From Capsicum annuum (Eukaryota; Streptophyta; Magnoliopsida; Solanales; Solanaceae), in contig NC_061118.1 of the NCBI RefSeq assembly GCF_002878395.1, forward strand, positions 127,988,776 to 128,052,775: a DNA stretch of 64,000 nt, read 5' to 3'. A model generated the notes under the pieces. It was not told the origin of the DNA, did no database searches, and saw only the letters and a program-made list of their open reading frames with translations. The position numbers and the translations under genes are program-made. Shown piece by piece: positions 32,090-43,150 of the stretch (positions are counted from its first letter, which is position 1; each line of letters starts with the position of its first letter).

Positions 32090-33528
32090 GAGTGATTGCG
32101 GGGTCACTGAATAAAGTCAGAATTTTTTTTTGAGGTTCTATCCCACAGTGAGGCAGAGATAACTAATTGACATAGGAATATAGCAATGATAATAACATGT
32201 TATAGAAAAGGATAACAGGTGGAGACAATGACCCACTAATACTAACCTATCTATAACTATATCCCTTAGTGGTAGTCAAATAGGGGCATGAATGCGAGAT
32301 ACCAGCTGAATGATCGGCTGAACAGAGGATAGGGATACTTTCTTCCCAGATATTCTGTCCTTGTGTGTCGAAGATATAAAGTGATTGCACCTGAAAAGAA
32401 CAGAACTGGATCCATCTATTCTATAGTGAAGCATTCGGAGCATAACTTCCCACTCACACAATCTTTGTCAAGATATAGGAGCATTCTATGGAGCCGATAA
32501 ACTACACTTGCTTATGGATAGATTTTTGGGATAGAGGGATCGTGGTACCTGCTGTCACCCTTCCTATTCTTCATTAAGAATCGTGTGAATAGAGAGTCGG
32601 CAGAAGAGAAAGAGGTTCTCATACAGAGTTGCACACATTCTTGAGCAGTGTGGGAGACTATTAAATGGGTCGAATAAACTCCTCTGGGGTTAAAAAATAA
32701 TGTACGAAGCTTTACTTATATATGGCTTTGATTGGTCTTTTTTTCTTAGTGATTGAAAAGGAGGGCATATAGATAAGTTATATAAAGGGAAGGCGGAAGC
32801 ATCAAATGGAAAATAGTAGAAACTTAATAGGGAAGAAATAGGAAATGATCAAGGATTACTTTATTGTTAGAGAAGATAGTGATTCTCTAAGCCGATCTGG
32901 ATTTCCAACGCGTGGAGAAACTGGTCGAGATAGTTTATAATACATTTTCCCCTCTTCCTTAGCAGTAGGGAAATCTTCTTTTATGTCTTTTACCCTCTTC
33001 CCAGAAATAGTAAACCAAGCCCTTTTTTGATTTATTCAATTCTGCAAGCAAGGAGGATCCAAATCATTGCCCCCTCCTATTCGGGGTTGGATGGCCGCGC
33101 CCTACAAGAACCCAACCTTCCTTTTGCTCTTCCTTTAGTTTACCTCCATGAATATGCCACTTAGGATCCCTACTTATATTCCAAAGGTGATACTTTAATT
33201 CAAGTGCAAGACCCCTTCCTCCCTCCCTATTTCATAACATAAAAAAGCTATAAATAAAGTACCAAAGTGGTTGCGGGATTGATACACTTTGGTTACCGGT
33301 GAAGGCTTCCAAAGGAGACCAACTTTCTATACTATTTGTTACCTTACACTTCCATTTTTCTAATATTATTGAACATAATGGCCTTGGGCTATGATAACTC
33401 TAGTGGAAGAGCCGTGTTATGGGTGAACATATTACATGGTTCAGAGAGCACTTGTATATGTGATATAAATGAACGTCTACAAAAAATTATCGTAAAGTTT
33501 CATTATTTATTTTGTCATCGACCCTATC
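32090..33528 (+). other. nad7 group II intron 2 remnant
   Basis: About 1.4 kb between exon 2 and exon 3. The catalytic domain V is still clear at about 33409-33445 (GAGCCGTGTTATGGGTGAAC, then ACATGGTTCAGAG), followed by a domain VI-sized interval before the exon 3 start. Confidence 0.8.
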
Positions 33529-34229
33529 AATGTTTCTGTGATGGCCCAAGAACACGCTTATTCTTCATCCATAGAGAGATTTTTGAATTGCAAGGTGCCA
33601 TTATGAGCTCAATATATACGAGTGCTATTTTGTGAAATAACTCAAATTTCAATCAATCACTTGCTTTATATACTCATGTAATGGATATAGGAACATCAAC
33701 TTTGTTTCTGTGGGATTTTTAAGAGCGGGAGAAATTTATTGGAATTCTATGAAAGAGTCCCAAGAGCTAGGATATATGCCAGTTTCATACGACCAGGTGG
33801 AGTGGCACAAGATCTGCCTTTTGGCTTATGTATAGGTATTGATTTATTCACACAATAATTTACTTCTTGTATCATTGAATTAGAAGAGATATCAACCCGC
33901 AAACATAGCTGTAAACAACGAGGATATTGGTACAGTCACTACATACCAAGAAAATAATTAAGGATTCACTAGTGTAATGGTAAGACGTTCTGGGGTATGC
34001 TGTAATTGGCGAAAAGCAGGGCCTTACCATGTTCATGACCAGTTGGATCCTTACATACCAGTAGGTACCAGATAAGATCGCTATAATCATTACTGTATTC
34101 GTATTGAAGAGATTTGACAAAGTGTTTAGATTATTATGCAATATCTTAATCAAATTCCTAGTAGCAGGATCAACCGATGATTTTAAGCTTTGTCATCCAT
34201 CATGATCTCAAATAAAACTATCCCTGCAA

Positions 34230-35969
34230 TCATGCACTATGTGAAATATATATCATCATTCTTAACTGAGACTCAGGTTAAGCTCTATCTCAGCACCTTG
34301 TGGTGTTAGGAGTAAAGCATCTTGAGGTTTTAACATCTGGTTCAGCATGGAGAAGCATTGGGAACCCTAATTATTTTTCTTTGGAGTCATTTTTTTTTAC
34401 ATCCCTTCTCCCTGGCATAGCGCTTCACTTTTGGTTCTTCAAAAGAATCCACTTACATCTTTTTTTATTTATTTAGGGGAAAAAGAATTGTTTACTAGTT
34501 GGGAAACTAGAGATCAAGTAAGTGGTTTGATGAGGATAACTAAGTGGACACACTAGAGTTGGCTGCTGGTATAATGAGGTGGTGTCTTACTGCACAGTAG
34601 GCAGATGCATAGTAGCATTCATGGTGGTTCTTCAGGATTTTAATGTACTGCATTGAATATAGAATGAGCTTGTCGGTGGACCACTATTGTTCCATCCTTG
34701 AGTGAGCTGGAATGCAGCCATCTTATCCACTAAACTAGCTAAAAGCTATCACTTTGGATCAAAGCACTAAAATAAAAGGACCAGGAAATGCAACAGTATA
34801 GGAACCATGGGACCCTCTACTAGTAAAGGGAAAATAGAAGTGCGCTCGTGTGCTCCAAATAAAAAGGCCTTTTCCTTTTTTAATAATAATAAATAAGGTA
34901 AGATTTATAGCTCCAACCTAGCCAGGGGTGGTCTTTGATGCCCTTTGTATAGTTTGGGTTGTTGGATACGGGATCCTCATAGTAGGATGGACCAAGATCC
35001 AGTCGATAAAGGGATCACTTTAGAAACAACTAGCTCAGAAAGCAACATAATGCTTCATATTTTATTATCTTCTTCCCGACCTAGGAGTATCACAAAAAGA
35101 GAGATTAACAATATTGACCCAATGATAAGGACCTAACACTTTTCTCGTTGGGGCTCCGTGCACTAGGAAATCGTTGATGCAATAGAAAATTGGCCACTAG
35201 TTACAAATATCCAATAAGGTATTCAGAGGGCTATCATAGTTAGGTGTGAAATTATTACCCAAATTTTGAAACTACACTTATTTCTATTTAGGGAGTTGAG
35301 GAAAATAATGGCTTAATGAACCGTTCGCCAGGCACCGGCCACATTCATTTACGTATCGTAGAGATTGTAAGTACACAGTGCCCTATAAGTAGGCTACTTT
35401 TTTAACAACATAGTCCAATATAACTGTAACCGTGTATATCAAGAAATATATCTTGAACTTTGCCATTTTGAAATATCTACTTCAACCGCTCTTTTACCTC
35501 CCAAAGAGCAAAGTTGGCATGAGCGCAGATAAGGAAGCTAGAGAAAAAATCCAATAATCTTTTTCTTGACCTTCTACTTAAGGTTAAGGAGAAAAGAAAA
35601 GATTTTTTTCTACTGATAAAGTGAAGGATCACCGCGAAGGTTCAAGACTTAGCCGAATGTTAGCAAAACTAGATTCTCATAATGAGGCGCTTTGAGTTAG
35701 CAAATCGTTGTAGTAGCATCAATGCCCTATGTTCTATAATGCTGAGTCAAGAACACTTTACCATCTATATAGAATTAGTCAACTAAGTTATTAATGCATT
35801 AGCTCCTTTTTAATGGCTTAATCTATAGATAGAAAGCCATATGATGGAAAACTACCACGTTAGGTTTGGAGAGTGATGGGACCAATTAAATAATAGGGGA
35901 AGAAGATGCAAGCTTTTTCTTTCAATCTCTAGAAAAATGACTACAACATCATCAGTGTAATCTACCTTA
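34230..35969 (+). other. nad7 group II intron 4 remnant
   Basis: About 1.74 kb. The 5' edge near 'ctatgtgaaatat' is approximate. A domain V-like hairpin lies at about 35832-35870 (AAAGCCATATGATGG / CCACGTTAGGTTTGG), about 100 bp before exon 5. Confidence 0.75.
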
Positions 35970-36225
35970 ATTCACCATTTCAAACCTTATACAAAAGGTT
36001 TTTCCATAATAGCTCCTTCTACCTATACCACAGTTGAAGAACCTACAAGAGAATTTGGTGTCTTTCTAGTCAGTAATGGAAGCAATTGTCCCTAAAATCA
36101 TAAAATAAGAGCACCTGGCTTTTTCTATTCACAAGGACTTGATTATATATCTTAATATCACAGGTCAGCGATGTGGTCACCATCATAGGTACTCAAGAAT
36201 TGTGTCTGGGGGGGTGGATAGATAG

Positions 36226-39200
36226 GACTACTAGTTGCTCAATCAGGACCCTATCTTTACTATGAACCCAAAACCTAATTTATACGCCCCCTTTTTTTAT
36301 TGTTTGAGATTCTATCTAGTTATTAGCCCTGATACAAAACGGAGTAAAGAAAGAAGAGTTAAAGATAGCTTAACAATAAGAGAGAACCCCATCACCTCAT
36401 GGAAAAGAATATCTGTGTAGATTGAATTAGATTCATAGTGACAGCTAGAGGTAGGTATAAACCTTCATTCATCTTTTATTATCTTCCTTGGAATATTCAT
36501 AATCTTGGTCTCAGCCTTGTTGAGCTCTCCCTGGTCGAAAGTTTCTATTTTGCTTCCTCTTAGATCATCTCCGGCTCCCTAAAAAAAGATTAGTGACCTA
36601 GATGGTCAGGGCCCTTTCTTAGCTTAGTTGAGCATTATGTACCTTCAACATTCCTATTTATATTTCCTTGTCATGAGCACCACAGTTGACTGATTATCCT
36701 ATATATAATATCTACTCTAAAGATTAAGAGTATAAAAGGTCTCCTTTCCATTGATTTGATTGGGATTGATTCTTAGGATCAAGCCCTTATTAGAGTCATG
36801 CCTACCGATACCTTTCAAAGACTTCGACTTGTATGATGTCTCCTTTTATTTGCTCCAGAAATTAATGAAAAGAATAGGTGCAACACATTATTCTCTTCTA
36901 CCGCTCTTTGTTTACTTCTAGCTTTCCTAAACTCCTACACGGGGGGAGTCATATCTTGGAGTAAGCTCCTTTCTATGGATAATTTACTCAAGATATTAGG
37001 CCCCTAATTTGGTCAATGTCTGAGCTTTTACCGTAATCAAAGTTGAGGTGATCTAAAAGTGGATGTGGTCGGCCTAAGAGGAGAAGGAAGGCCACTTGGG
37101 ATTCTAGGAAAAAATGTTTTTCTTGCATATAGGCCTTCATATAGGATAGGATTTTTATTTCTCCCCCCAAAGCTAGAAAAAAAGGAGCTCTCTCTTTTAA
37201 TCATTCTTTTTAGTATAAAGGCATATAGTGTGTTCTCGCTTTTAGGGGGAATTCTTCAAAAAATTTAGTACAAGTAGAAATAGATGGTGGTACAAGTGAA
37301 TCCAATGTGAGGGAAGGATTATTGTGTTAAACGAAACTAGGGTTAATGTAATTGAATGAAAAATGCACATGTAAGATAAGAATGGAAGTAGATAACCAAA
37401 GCTAGGATTGATCTATTTCAAAAACACTAGGCAAGGACCTATTCCTAAGACATTTTTAGAAGAAAAATAGGGAAAAGGACCAAAAACATTCTTCAAAATA
37501 TGGCAAAAAGCATTAGATGAACCCGACTTTTTCCATCACGTATATCAAATTCCTCTATCAATAGAGTAAAGCAGCACCACACATAGAATAAGCATGGTCA
37601 GTAGGTAATTAATCTTTATTTAGATAGCGGTACGGTACATGCATCAAGATATGATCTTTGATTTTCAATACCTGGCATTCAAAAGAAAGAGGGAAAGGAG
37701 AGTTAAAAACACCCTGTATAAAATGATTGAGAGCCCATAGATTGGGGTTGAACTATATCCCTCTTTTATTAATTGAGAGTGTGGCGAAGTGAACAACAAC
37801 TATTGTGTGGTAAACTGATGCTATGAGGCAGAGGTAGATGCACTTATTGTTCTTTTTACCCCTTTGATTCTTTAGCACTTCTTTTAGGTCTCGCAACCCG
37901 TGACCATAAAAAGAATGTTATATTATAAGAGTGAGGTGCAAGTGCTGCATAAAGTTCAATTATTTGTTGTTCAAGACTTTCTTTGAGTAAAGCATATTTT
38001 TTGCTCACGGTCAAATACAGATAGGATTTCACAACCTCTTATGTTGTGGGTGGGATGAAGGCATCTATCATACTATATGCAAGAAGATCGTTAGATGGTT
38101 AGCGACTAGAAAAAATTAAGGGTCATTGTATGGAGGTTTCCAAGAAGAAGTGCGAAGCAATTGAGATACATATAGAATAGATGGTAGGGTTCCAAACCTA
38201 ACCTGGAACAAAAAGAGAAGGCCTTATTTTGTAGGGTACAACCCTGGACATTGGAAAAAAAAAATAAGATAGAGCCTACCTACTTTGTTTGGATAAAGTA
38301 GATAGATCAATGTAATGGAATCTAGGTGGTTCATATGCCACTTTTGATGGTCTCAGAGATAGATGGAAAACCATTAGATTGATGGTAGGGAAATTTTCTT
38401 CCCACTCTGAGGCATATTGATATGGAACCCTGGTAACAGTTCTTACAGAAGTAGATGGCTCGGCTCTACAGGGAGATGGGAATTTATATGCGGAGTTAGA
38501 GGCATAGGGACTTGTACTTGGCTAACCGTCAAAGGTATGGTAAGTAGATTTATTGATAGCTTACCCACAAAGATGGATTTTATTTCGGTAGGCCACTATA
38601 GTACTAATACTTAAAGCCTGCTAGGAAGTCTACACAGAAGGGATGTCACCAAACATGGGAAAGAGTATTTTTTCTTACTCGAAGGAACTGCTACCATAGG
38701 ATTGTTGACAAGGATTCCTTATTATTTGGACTTTCATTAAGGATAGACCTAGGATTGAAAGATTCGCAATAGATAGATAACACCTACAAGGGATTGATGG
38801 CTTCTTCAGGAAATGCATAATGTCCAAAAGATGAGGACATTTTTAGAATGATAGAGTCCTTGTATTCCTGAGTACTAATTTTCTTTTAGGATAGTATTTT
38901 ATTAAATAGAGGCTACCTTCTTACTTGGCAGGATGGGGTAGACAGATATAGTATGATTGGATTGATGGATGGTGAACTATCCTTATCCCATTTATTTTTC
39001 AGTAAAAAACAATTAGCATAACTTATTAATGGGAAACTACAAAAAAAGATCTTAGAGCCAGCTTTCTTAATCATCCACAGCTCCGGGATTAATGTGCTCT
39101 TTTTTATGATGGATTCATAGCTTATCTAAATTCTTATTCCCACCCTTTCAAGGTCTTTAAATAAAATAAAGATAAGATAATAACTTATCATCTACATCTA

Positions 39201-39430
39201 TAACTACTTTTGGTGTATATACCCTGTGTAAAGGTTTAATTCCAAATGATTAGGTTAGGGCAGGGTGGACTTTCTCTTTAGCACTGTTCTTTTAGGTGTA
39301 GTTCCATATAATCAAGGTATAAAAGAAAAAGAAAGGTTGACCCTTTATTTTCCATGCTTTTTTACATTTCATTTCAGATACATTGCTTAACTTGTGCCTT
39401 TGCACACTCGACTGCTTCCTTACCCAACTT
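36226..39430. other. Unassigned stretch downstream of nad7, probably mitochondrial DNA
   Basis: No gene recognised in either strand; short ORFs only (for example 38417-38614 plus, 65 codons). It likely continues the nad7 3' flank of the donor genome. It ends where similarity to the Athila/Tat-like family resumes. Confidence 0.35.
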
Positions 39431-41640
39431 GCCCATTCAAGCACTAGTGGGGAATAATATCAATCCATAGAAGTTGCAACCTCAAGGGCTGAGTGATTAT
39501 GCTAGTGATCAAGATATCAACCACGTAAATAGGTAGTAAAATAAAGCCCATCACTTGAACGCCAATAAATTCAATATTTAGTGTGTAACAAGTGAATTTT
39601 TAATTCTCTCACCAATACCAATGAGCCTATTAGAAAGTTTGATGTGAAGTTAGGTAAAAGGTTTAAATATTCAAAATGGCGATATAGAAAATATTTCATT
39701 GTGTCCCAACCTTTGGTTAAAGTACCTCAAATCTGTATTGATCTAAATTTGGGCCACTGAATTAAGTGTCCTAAATGGAGACATACATGATAGGAAAAAG
39801 ATGTCATGCTGCAACTTTAACTAAGGCGGTTATTGGGAGGCAACCCAAGGAATTTTTATTGATATTTTCTAATGCTTTTGGTTTAATTTTTAGCATATTT
39901 TTGGGTGTTTGTAGGTGATAGCACAAGTTAGAATGGGTACCTCAAAAACGAAACCCCGAATAAGTATATTGGATTTTTACTTTATCACTTTCCTCTTTTA
40001 AGAAACTTACAAAGTATGATCCTTAATTTATAAATAATGATCATATCTCATCATATTTTTTGGTTTGAATTTAATTCATTTGAGCTTAATTTGGTAGAAT
40101 TTAGTTGTTGGTATGAAGATTTTTGAATGTGTACCTTGTCTCAAATGCTAAATTATAAAATTCTTGTTTTTATACACTAGTCCATACCATGTGTTTGATG
40201 AAACACCCACTTGATGTTTGTTTGCCAAATTGAGTGATAGGTGATTTAATTGGGTTAGTATGACTAAAAGTTGGGTAGTTTGTGATGAATTGGTGCATTG
40301 GGCTTGTTCACATGTGTTGTTATTTTATCTATGCAAGCTCTTACTTTTCATGCACACAACATATTTGTTAAAATGCCAATAAGAGATAAATTCCTTATAT
40401 GCTTATAAAGGTCAATGTGAAATTTCTTGGGGCATTATATGATCATTTTTTTAGTATAGTTTTGAGTCCAACTGGTCTTAAGAATGGGCTAATCAGTGGT
40501 TTTTGGTTTAAGTTGTTCATGAATGTAGAGTCCATGGTGTGACTAATTAGTGTCAGGGAGAAGTATAAATAACCTGAAGACATAAATGCTTTTCTTTATC
40601 TATGATAGATTGGGTGACACCATTCTTAAGGGTATAGGGTCATTTATGTTCCTATTGGTTCCATGAGTGTTTTATTAGCTAAATGGACGATATGTGAAAT
40701 TGTGAGGAAAGAATCCCATGAAGTGTAATAATAATGTTGCCTTGCATTCACCTAAGTTTTTCTTTAATTGTTTACGAAGATGCAAAAGTTCAAAAATTCT
40801 TTCCAAATGACATTGGCAAGAAATTAAATAATTTTGAGAAATTAGGCAAATAAGGGGGCTAACAAATTCTTAAAGTTAGAAAGTCTCTTGAAATATCCAA
40901 AGAAATGAAGAAAGAAAATGGTGGCATTGAATTGTTTTATAAATGCTAATAAAAAAATAGGAAAATATGGGAAATGATTTGAAGGGGGATAAGGTGGATA
41001 GTATAAAAACCTTGGGGTAGAAAGGAAAATTGCGTTGAAGGAGGTATTTTAGTCACTTGATCCATAGATATTCCTTCCCGCACTTTAAGCCTTCATCTTG
41101 ACCCGCAAGACCTTGGTGATTCCAAACTAGGTAAGTCTACATTAGTGTCGAAAACACAAAGGGAAATCCTATGGTTCTACTCATTGTACTTGAATTATTT
41201 TGTGAGAGTGAGTGTGAATTCTTTTATTATTTGAGCTCCTTTAGAAATTTCAATGTCATTTGTGTGTATAGAGCTAACTCTTATTTGTGATAGGCATTGA
41301 TACTTTGGATTAGGGGGTGTAATCTTACTCTCGATTTGGGTAAATGGGTAAAGTAAATTGCATTATGAAAATTGAGAAAAATTTTGAAGATTTTATGTTT
41401 CCTCTTAAGGTGCTTTGCTGATTTGGAAGATTCATTTCATACAAACTTACATCCGTGTTTCAAAATATGTGCTTATTGAAAAATTTTGGTTCACTTGTTG
41501 CCATGTTATGTTTGGAAATTCTAGCTTTGTTATCATAGTCCTTTAGTATAGTTTTCTTTTTGGTGGAATAGAGTTAAATACTTTATCTTGTTTAATTGTT
41601 CTTGGTTTCTTGAGGACACGCAATAGTGTAAGTTTGGGTG
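39431..41640 (+). mobile_element. 3' internal region of copy 3, with GGGAGGCAACCC block and purine tract
   Basis: 'tttgatgtgaagttaggtaa' (39640-39660) matches copy 2 at about 10655. ATTGGGAGGCAACCC is at 39832-39846, and 'gatagattgggtgacacc' (40603-40620) parallels the tail of copies 0 and 2. The region ends TTGAGGACACGCAATAGTG then TAAGTTTGGGTG before LTR5. The second ORF seen in the other copies is not present between these markers. Confidence 0.65.
41628..41640 (+). other. Polypurine tract preceding LTR5
   Basis: TAAGTTTGGGTG immediately precedes TGTTGTTAAGTC and follows TTGAGGACACGC, the family's usual arrangement. Confidence 0.75.
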
Positions 41641-43150
41641 TGTTGTTAAGTCTTCAATTTGACAACTTACTAACATTTTTAAGCCTAAATTATCATTCTT
41701 TTTCATTTATTTCTTGTTACTTTCTTACTAAATTCTCATGTGTGTAGGTAAAAGTGAAATGAGAACATAAGAAGGAAAACATAATAAAAATGAGCTAAGG
41801 AGAAGGTGAAAGATAAGAAATGTAAGCAAAAAGAACAAAAGTTGAAATTGCAGGCCCAGGAGTCGACCCTCAGTTACTGCAATCGTGTTCGATCACGATC
41901 AGTCAACAAGTAAAGTGGAGTATGATAACGATATTACTATTGTGGTCGTGGTGTCATGATCGCAATCCAAAGATGGTGATGCGGTAGAGGGAAAAAGTTT
42001 CAAGGGCATTTTTGTAATATTTGGAAAATATGAAATTGGGGCTTCAATAGGGGTTTTTAGTTCATTTTTTACATCATATTTTATCTTGAATATTATCATA
42101 TTCTTAGTTTAGGGTTTATCACTTGTATCTTAGAGCTTGAATTTATAATAATTTGAGATAAGAATTAATAAGAGAAACTCCAAAGTGAAGGATTGGCAGA
42201 TCACATTAAAGATTAAGTGGAATTTAAAGTGTGGTTTACATTCTCTTTATTTTTCATGAATCAAATTGATGGAAATTTTGGAATATTTTTGTTTATTATA
42301 TCTATGAGTTGCTAGTTCTTCATCTTGGGATTATGTTAGAATAGGGTGCATTTATGTGTGGGTTGTGTTTCAATTGTGTATATGCTAATGTGTTGGTTTT
42401 GTGTTCTACTATTGCTTGAGTAAATTGATTGGGATTTATGGGTGAAAGCCCTAAGTACCCAAAATGGATTTATGGGTGAAAACCCCAAGCTCTTAAAAGC
42501 CTAAACCATCTTTGAAAGAGGGGTTTGAGTGAACTTTAGAAACCCTCATCATCCTTGAAAGAGCAATGTGGGAACAAGGGAAATAATAGACATTTATTTG
42601 GCTTAGTTTGCTAATTTTCACCATCTTAGACATAAGGGTAAATATGAGGTTGACTATCCTTTGGGTACCATCCTAGACATAGGGGTGCCTAATTGAGGTA
42701 TTAGGTAGCTTTAATTGACGCACTTATTAGGTACTCGAAAGAGTCAATGATTTATATCTTTGAGGTTTTGTCGAAGAACTAACCTCAAGGACTTTAAACC
42801 TATCCTACCAGATCATCAACGATTAGAATTTGCACCGAATTATCATGTTCCCATGTATAACTTGACCCTAGGAATGCATAGTCCCAAGATCCATTTGAAT
42901 TGATTATACTCTAATTATTCTTAGTTTTGAATTAGTCATTTAGAAGCCCAAATTTAATCTTATCTTTGAAAACATTTAAAACCACCAAATATTTGTATCT
43001 TAAGTTTGAATTTAGTAAGTACTTTCATTTTGAACTTACCCATTTACCACTAACATTATTCCTTGTGGATTTGACCCCTACTTTTGTTGGGTTATTATTC
43101 TGACAACGATCGCCTTGCACTTAAATTAACGTGTAAGTTTAGCATTATCA
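41641..43150 (+). repeat. LTR5 (3' LTR of copy 3)
   Basis: Starts TGTTGTTAAGTCTTC and ends TTTAGCATTATCA, 1510 bp. It is the partner of LTR4 along the whole length. The ~75-bp excess over LTR4 lies mostly in the CpG-palindrome block at about 41858-41995. It is followed directly by a beheaded Del-like LTR. Confidence 0.85.
41858..41995 (+). repeat. CpG-palindrome motif block in LTR5 U3
   Basis: CCTCAGTTACTGCAATCGTG, TTCGATCACGATCAG, GTGGTCGTGGTGTCATGATC and GATGCGGTAG in about 140 bp. This is the fullest LTR version; LTR4 has lost the middle. Confidence 0.55.

Larger units (their letters stand above)
30973..36225 (+). pseudogene. nad7: Mitochondrial nad7 pseudogene (NUMT) with introns 1, 2 and 4 but not 3
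   Basis: nad7 encodes a core subunit of respiratory complex I. In most flowering-plant mitochondria it has five exons and four cis-spliced group II introns. Here exon 1 is 30973-31114 (ATG at 30973, AATTTTGCACCTCAACATC block), exon 2 about 32020-32089 (KTYLHALPYCDHL), exon 3 about 33529-33986 (MAQEHAYS, then FIRPGGVAQDLPFGLC-type sequence near 33788-33830), exon 4 about 33987-34229 (VPVGTR, RYCIRIEE equivalents) and exon 5 about 35970-36225 (REFGVFLVSNGSN, KIRAPG, ending GGVDR and a stop). Exons 3 and 4 run together without a break. Stops occur in exons 1, 4 and 5, and the initiator-proximal reading is broken. Total length and intron domain V hairpins are as expected for a genomic, not cDNA, transfer. 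Confidence 0.95.
17640..39430. other. Organelle-derived block (NUMT/NUPT complex) inside copy 3
   Basis: Within these ~21.8 kb lie a mitochondrial nad7 pseudogene in plus orientation with its group II introns, a plastid ycf2 fragment in plus orientation, and a LINE remnant in minus orientation. The rest has no match I recognise and lacks gag, pol, primer-site or purine-tract signals, so it is probably mitochondrial intergenic DNA in an advanced state of decay. Stops and C-to-T type changes in both gene remnants show long residence in methylated nuclear DNA. Both edges are approximate (within ~100-200 bp) because they are set by where family similarity ends. Confidence 0.65.
15968..43150 (+). 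mobile_element. Athila/Tat-like element copy 3 with ~21.8 kb of foreign, largely organelle-derived DNA inside
   Basis: LTR4 (15968-17401) and LTR5 (41641-43150) start with the same 'cttcaatttgacaactta'-type sequence (caatttgacaacttactaac in both) and match to their ends. LTR4 is followed by a well-kept tRNA-Asp primer site and the start of gag; LTR5 is preceded by a purine tract and the family's 3' tail. The gag body, protease and second ORF are replaced by or hidden behind about 21.8 kb containing nad7 and ycf2 pseudogenes. Whether the organelle DNA inserted into the element or the segments were joined by deletion cannot be decided here. Confidence 0.75.

Noticed and set aside
33336..33635. 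99-codon plus-strand ORF
   Set aside because: It spans the end of nad7 intron 2, including domain V, and the start of exon 3 in the wrong frame.
1..43150. Recurrent short motif as a CRISPR-like array or a satellite
   Set aside because: The blocks are kilobases apart, lie at homologous positions in repeated elements and have no regular spacers.
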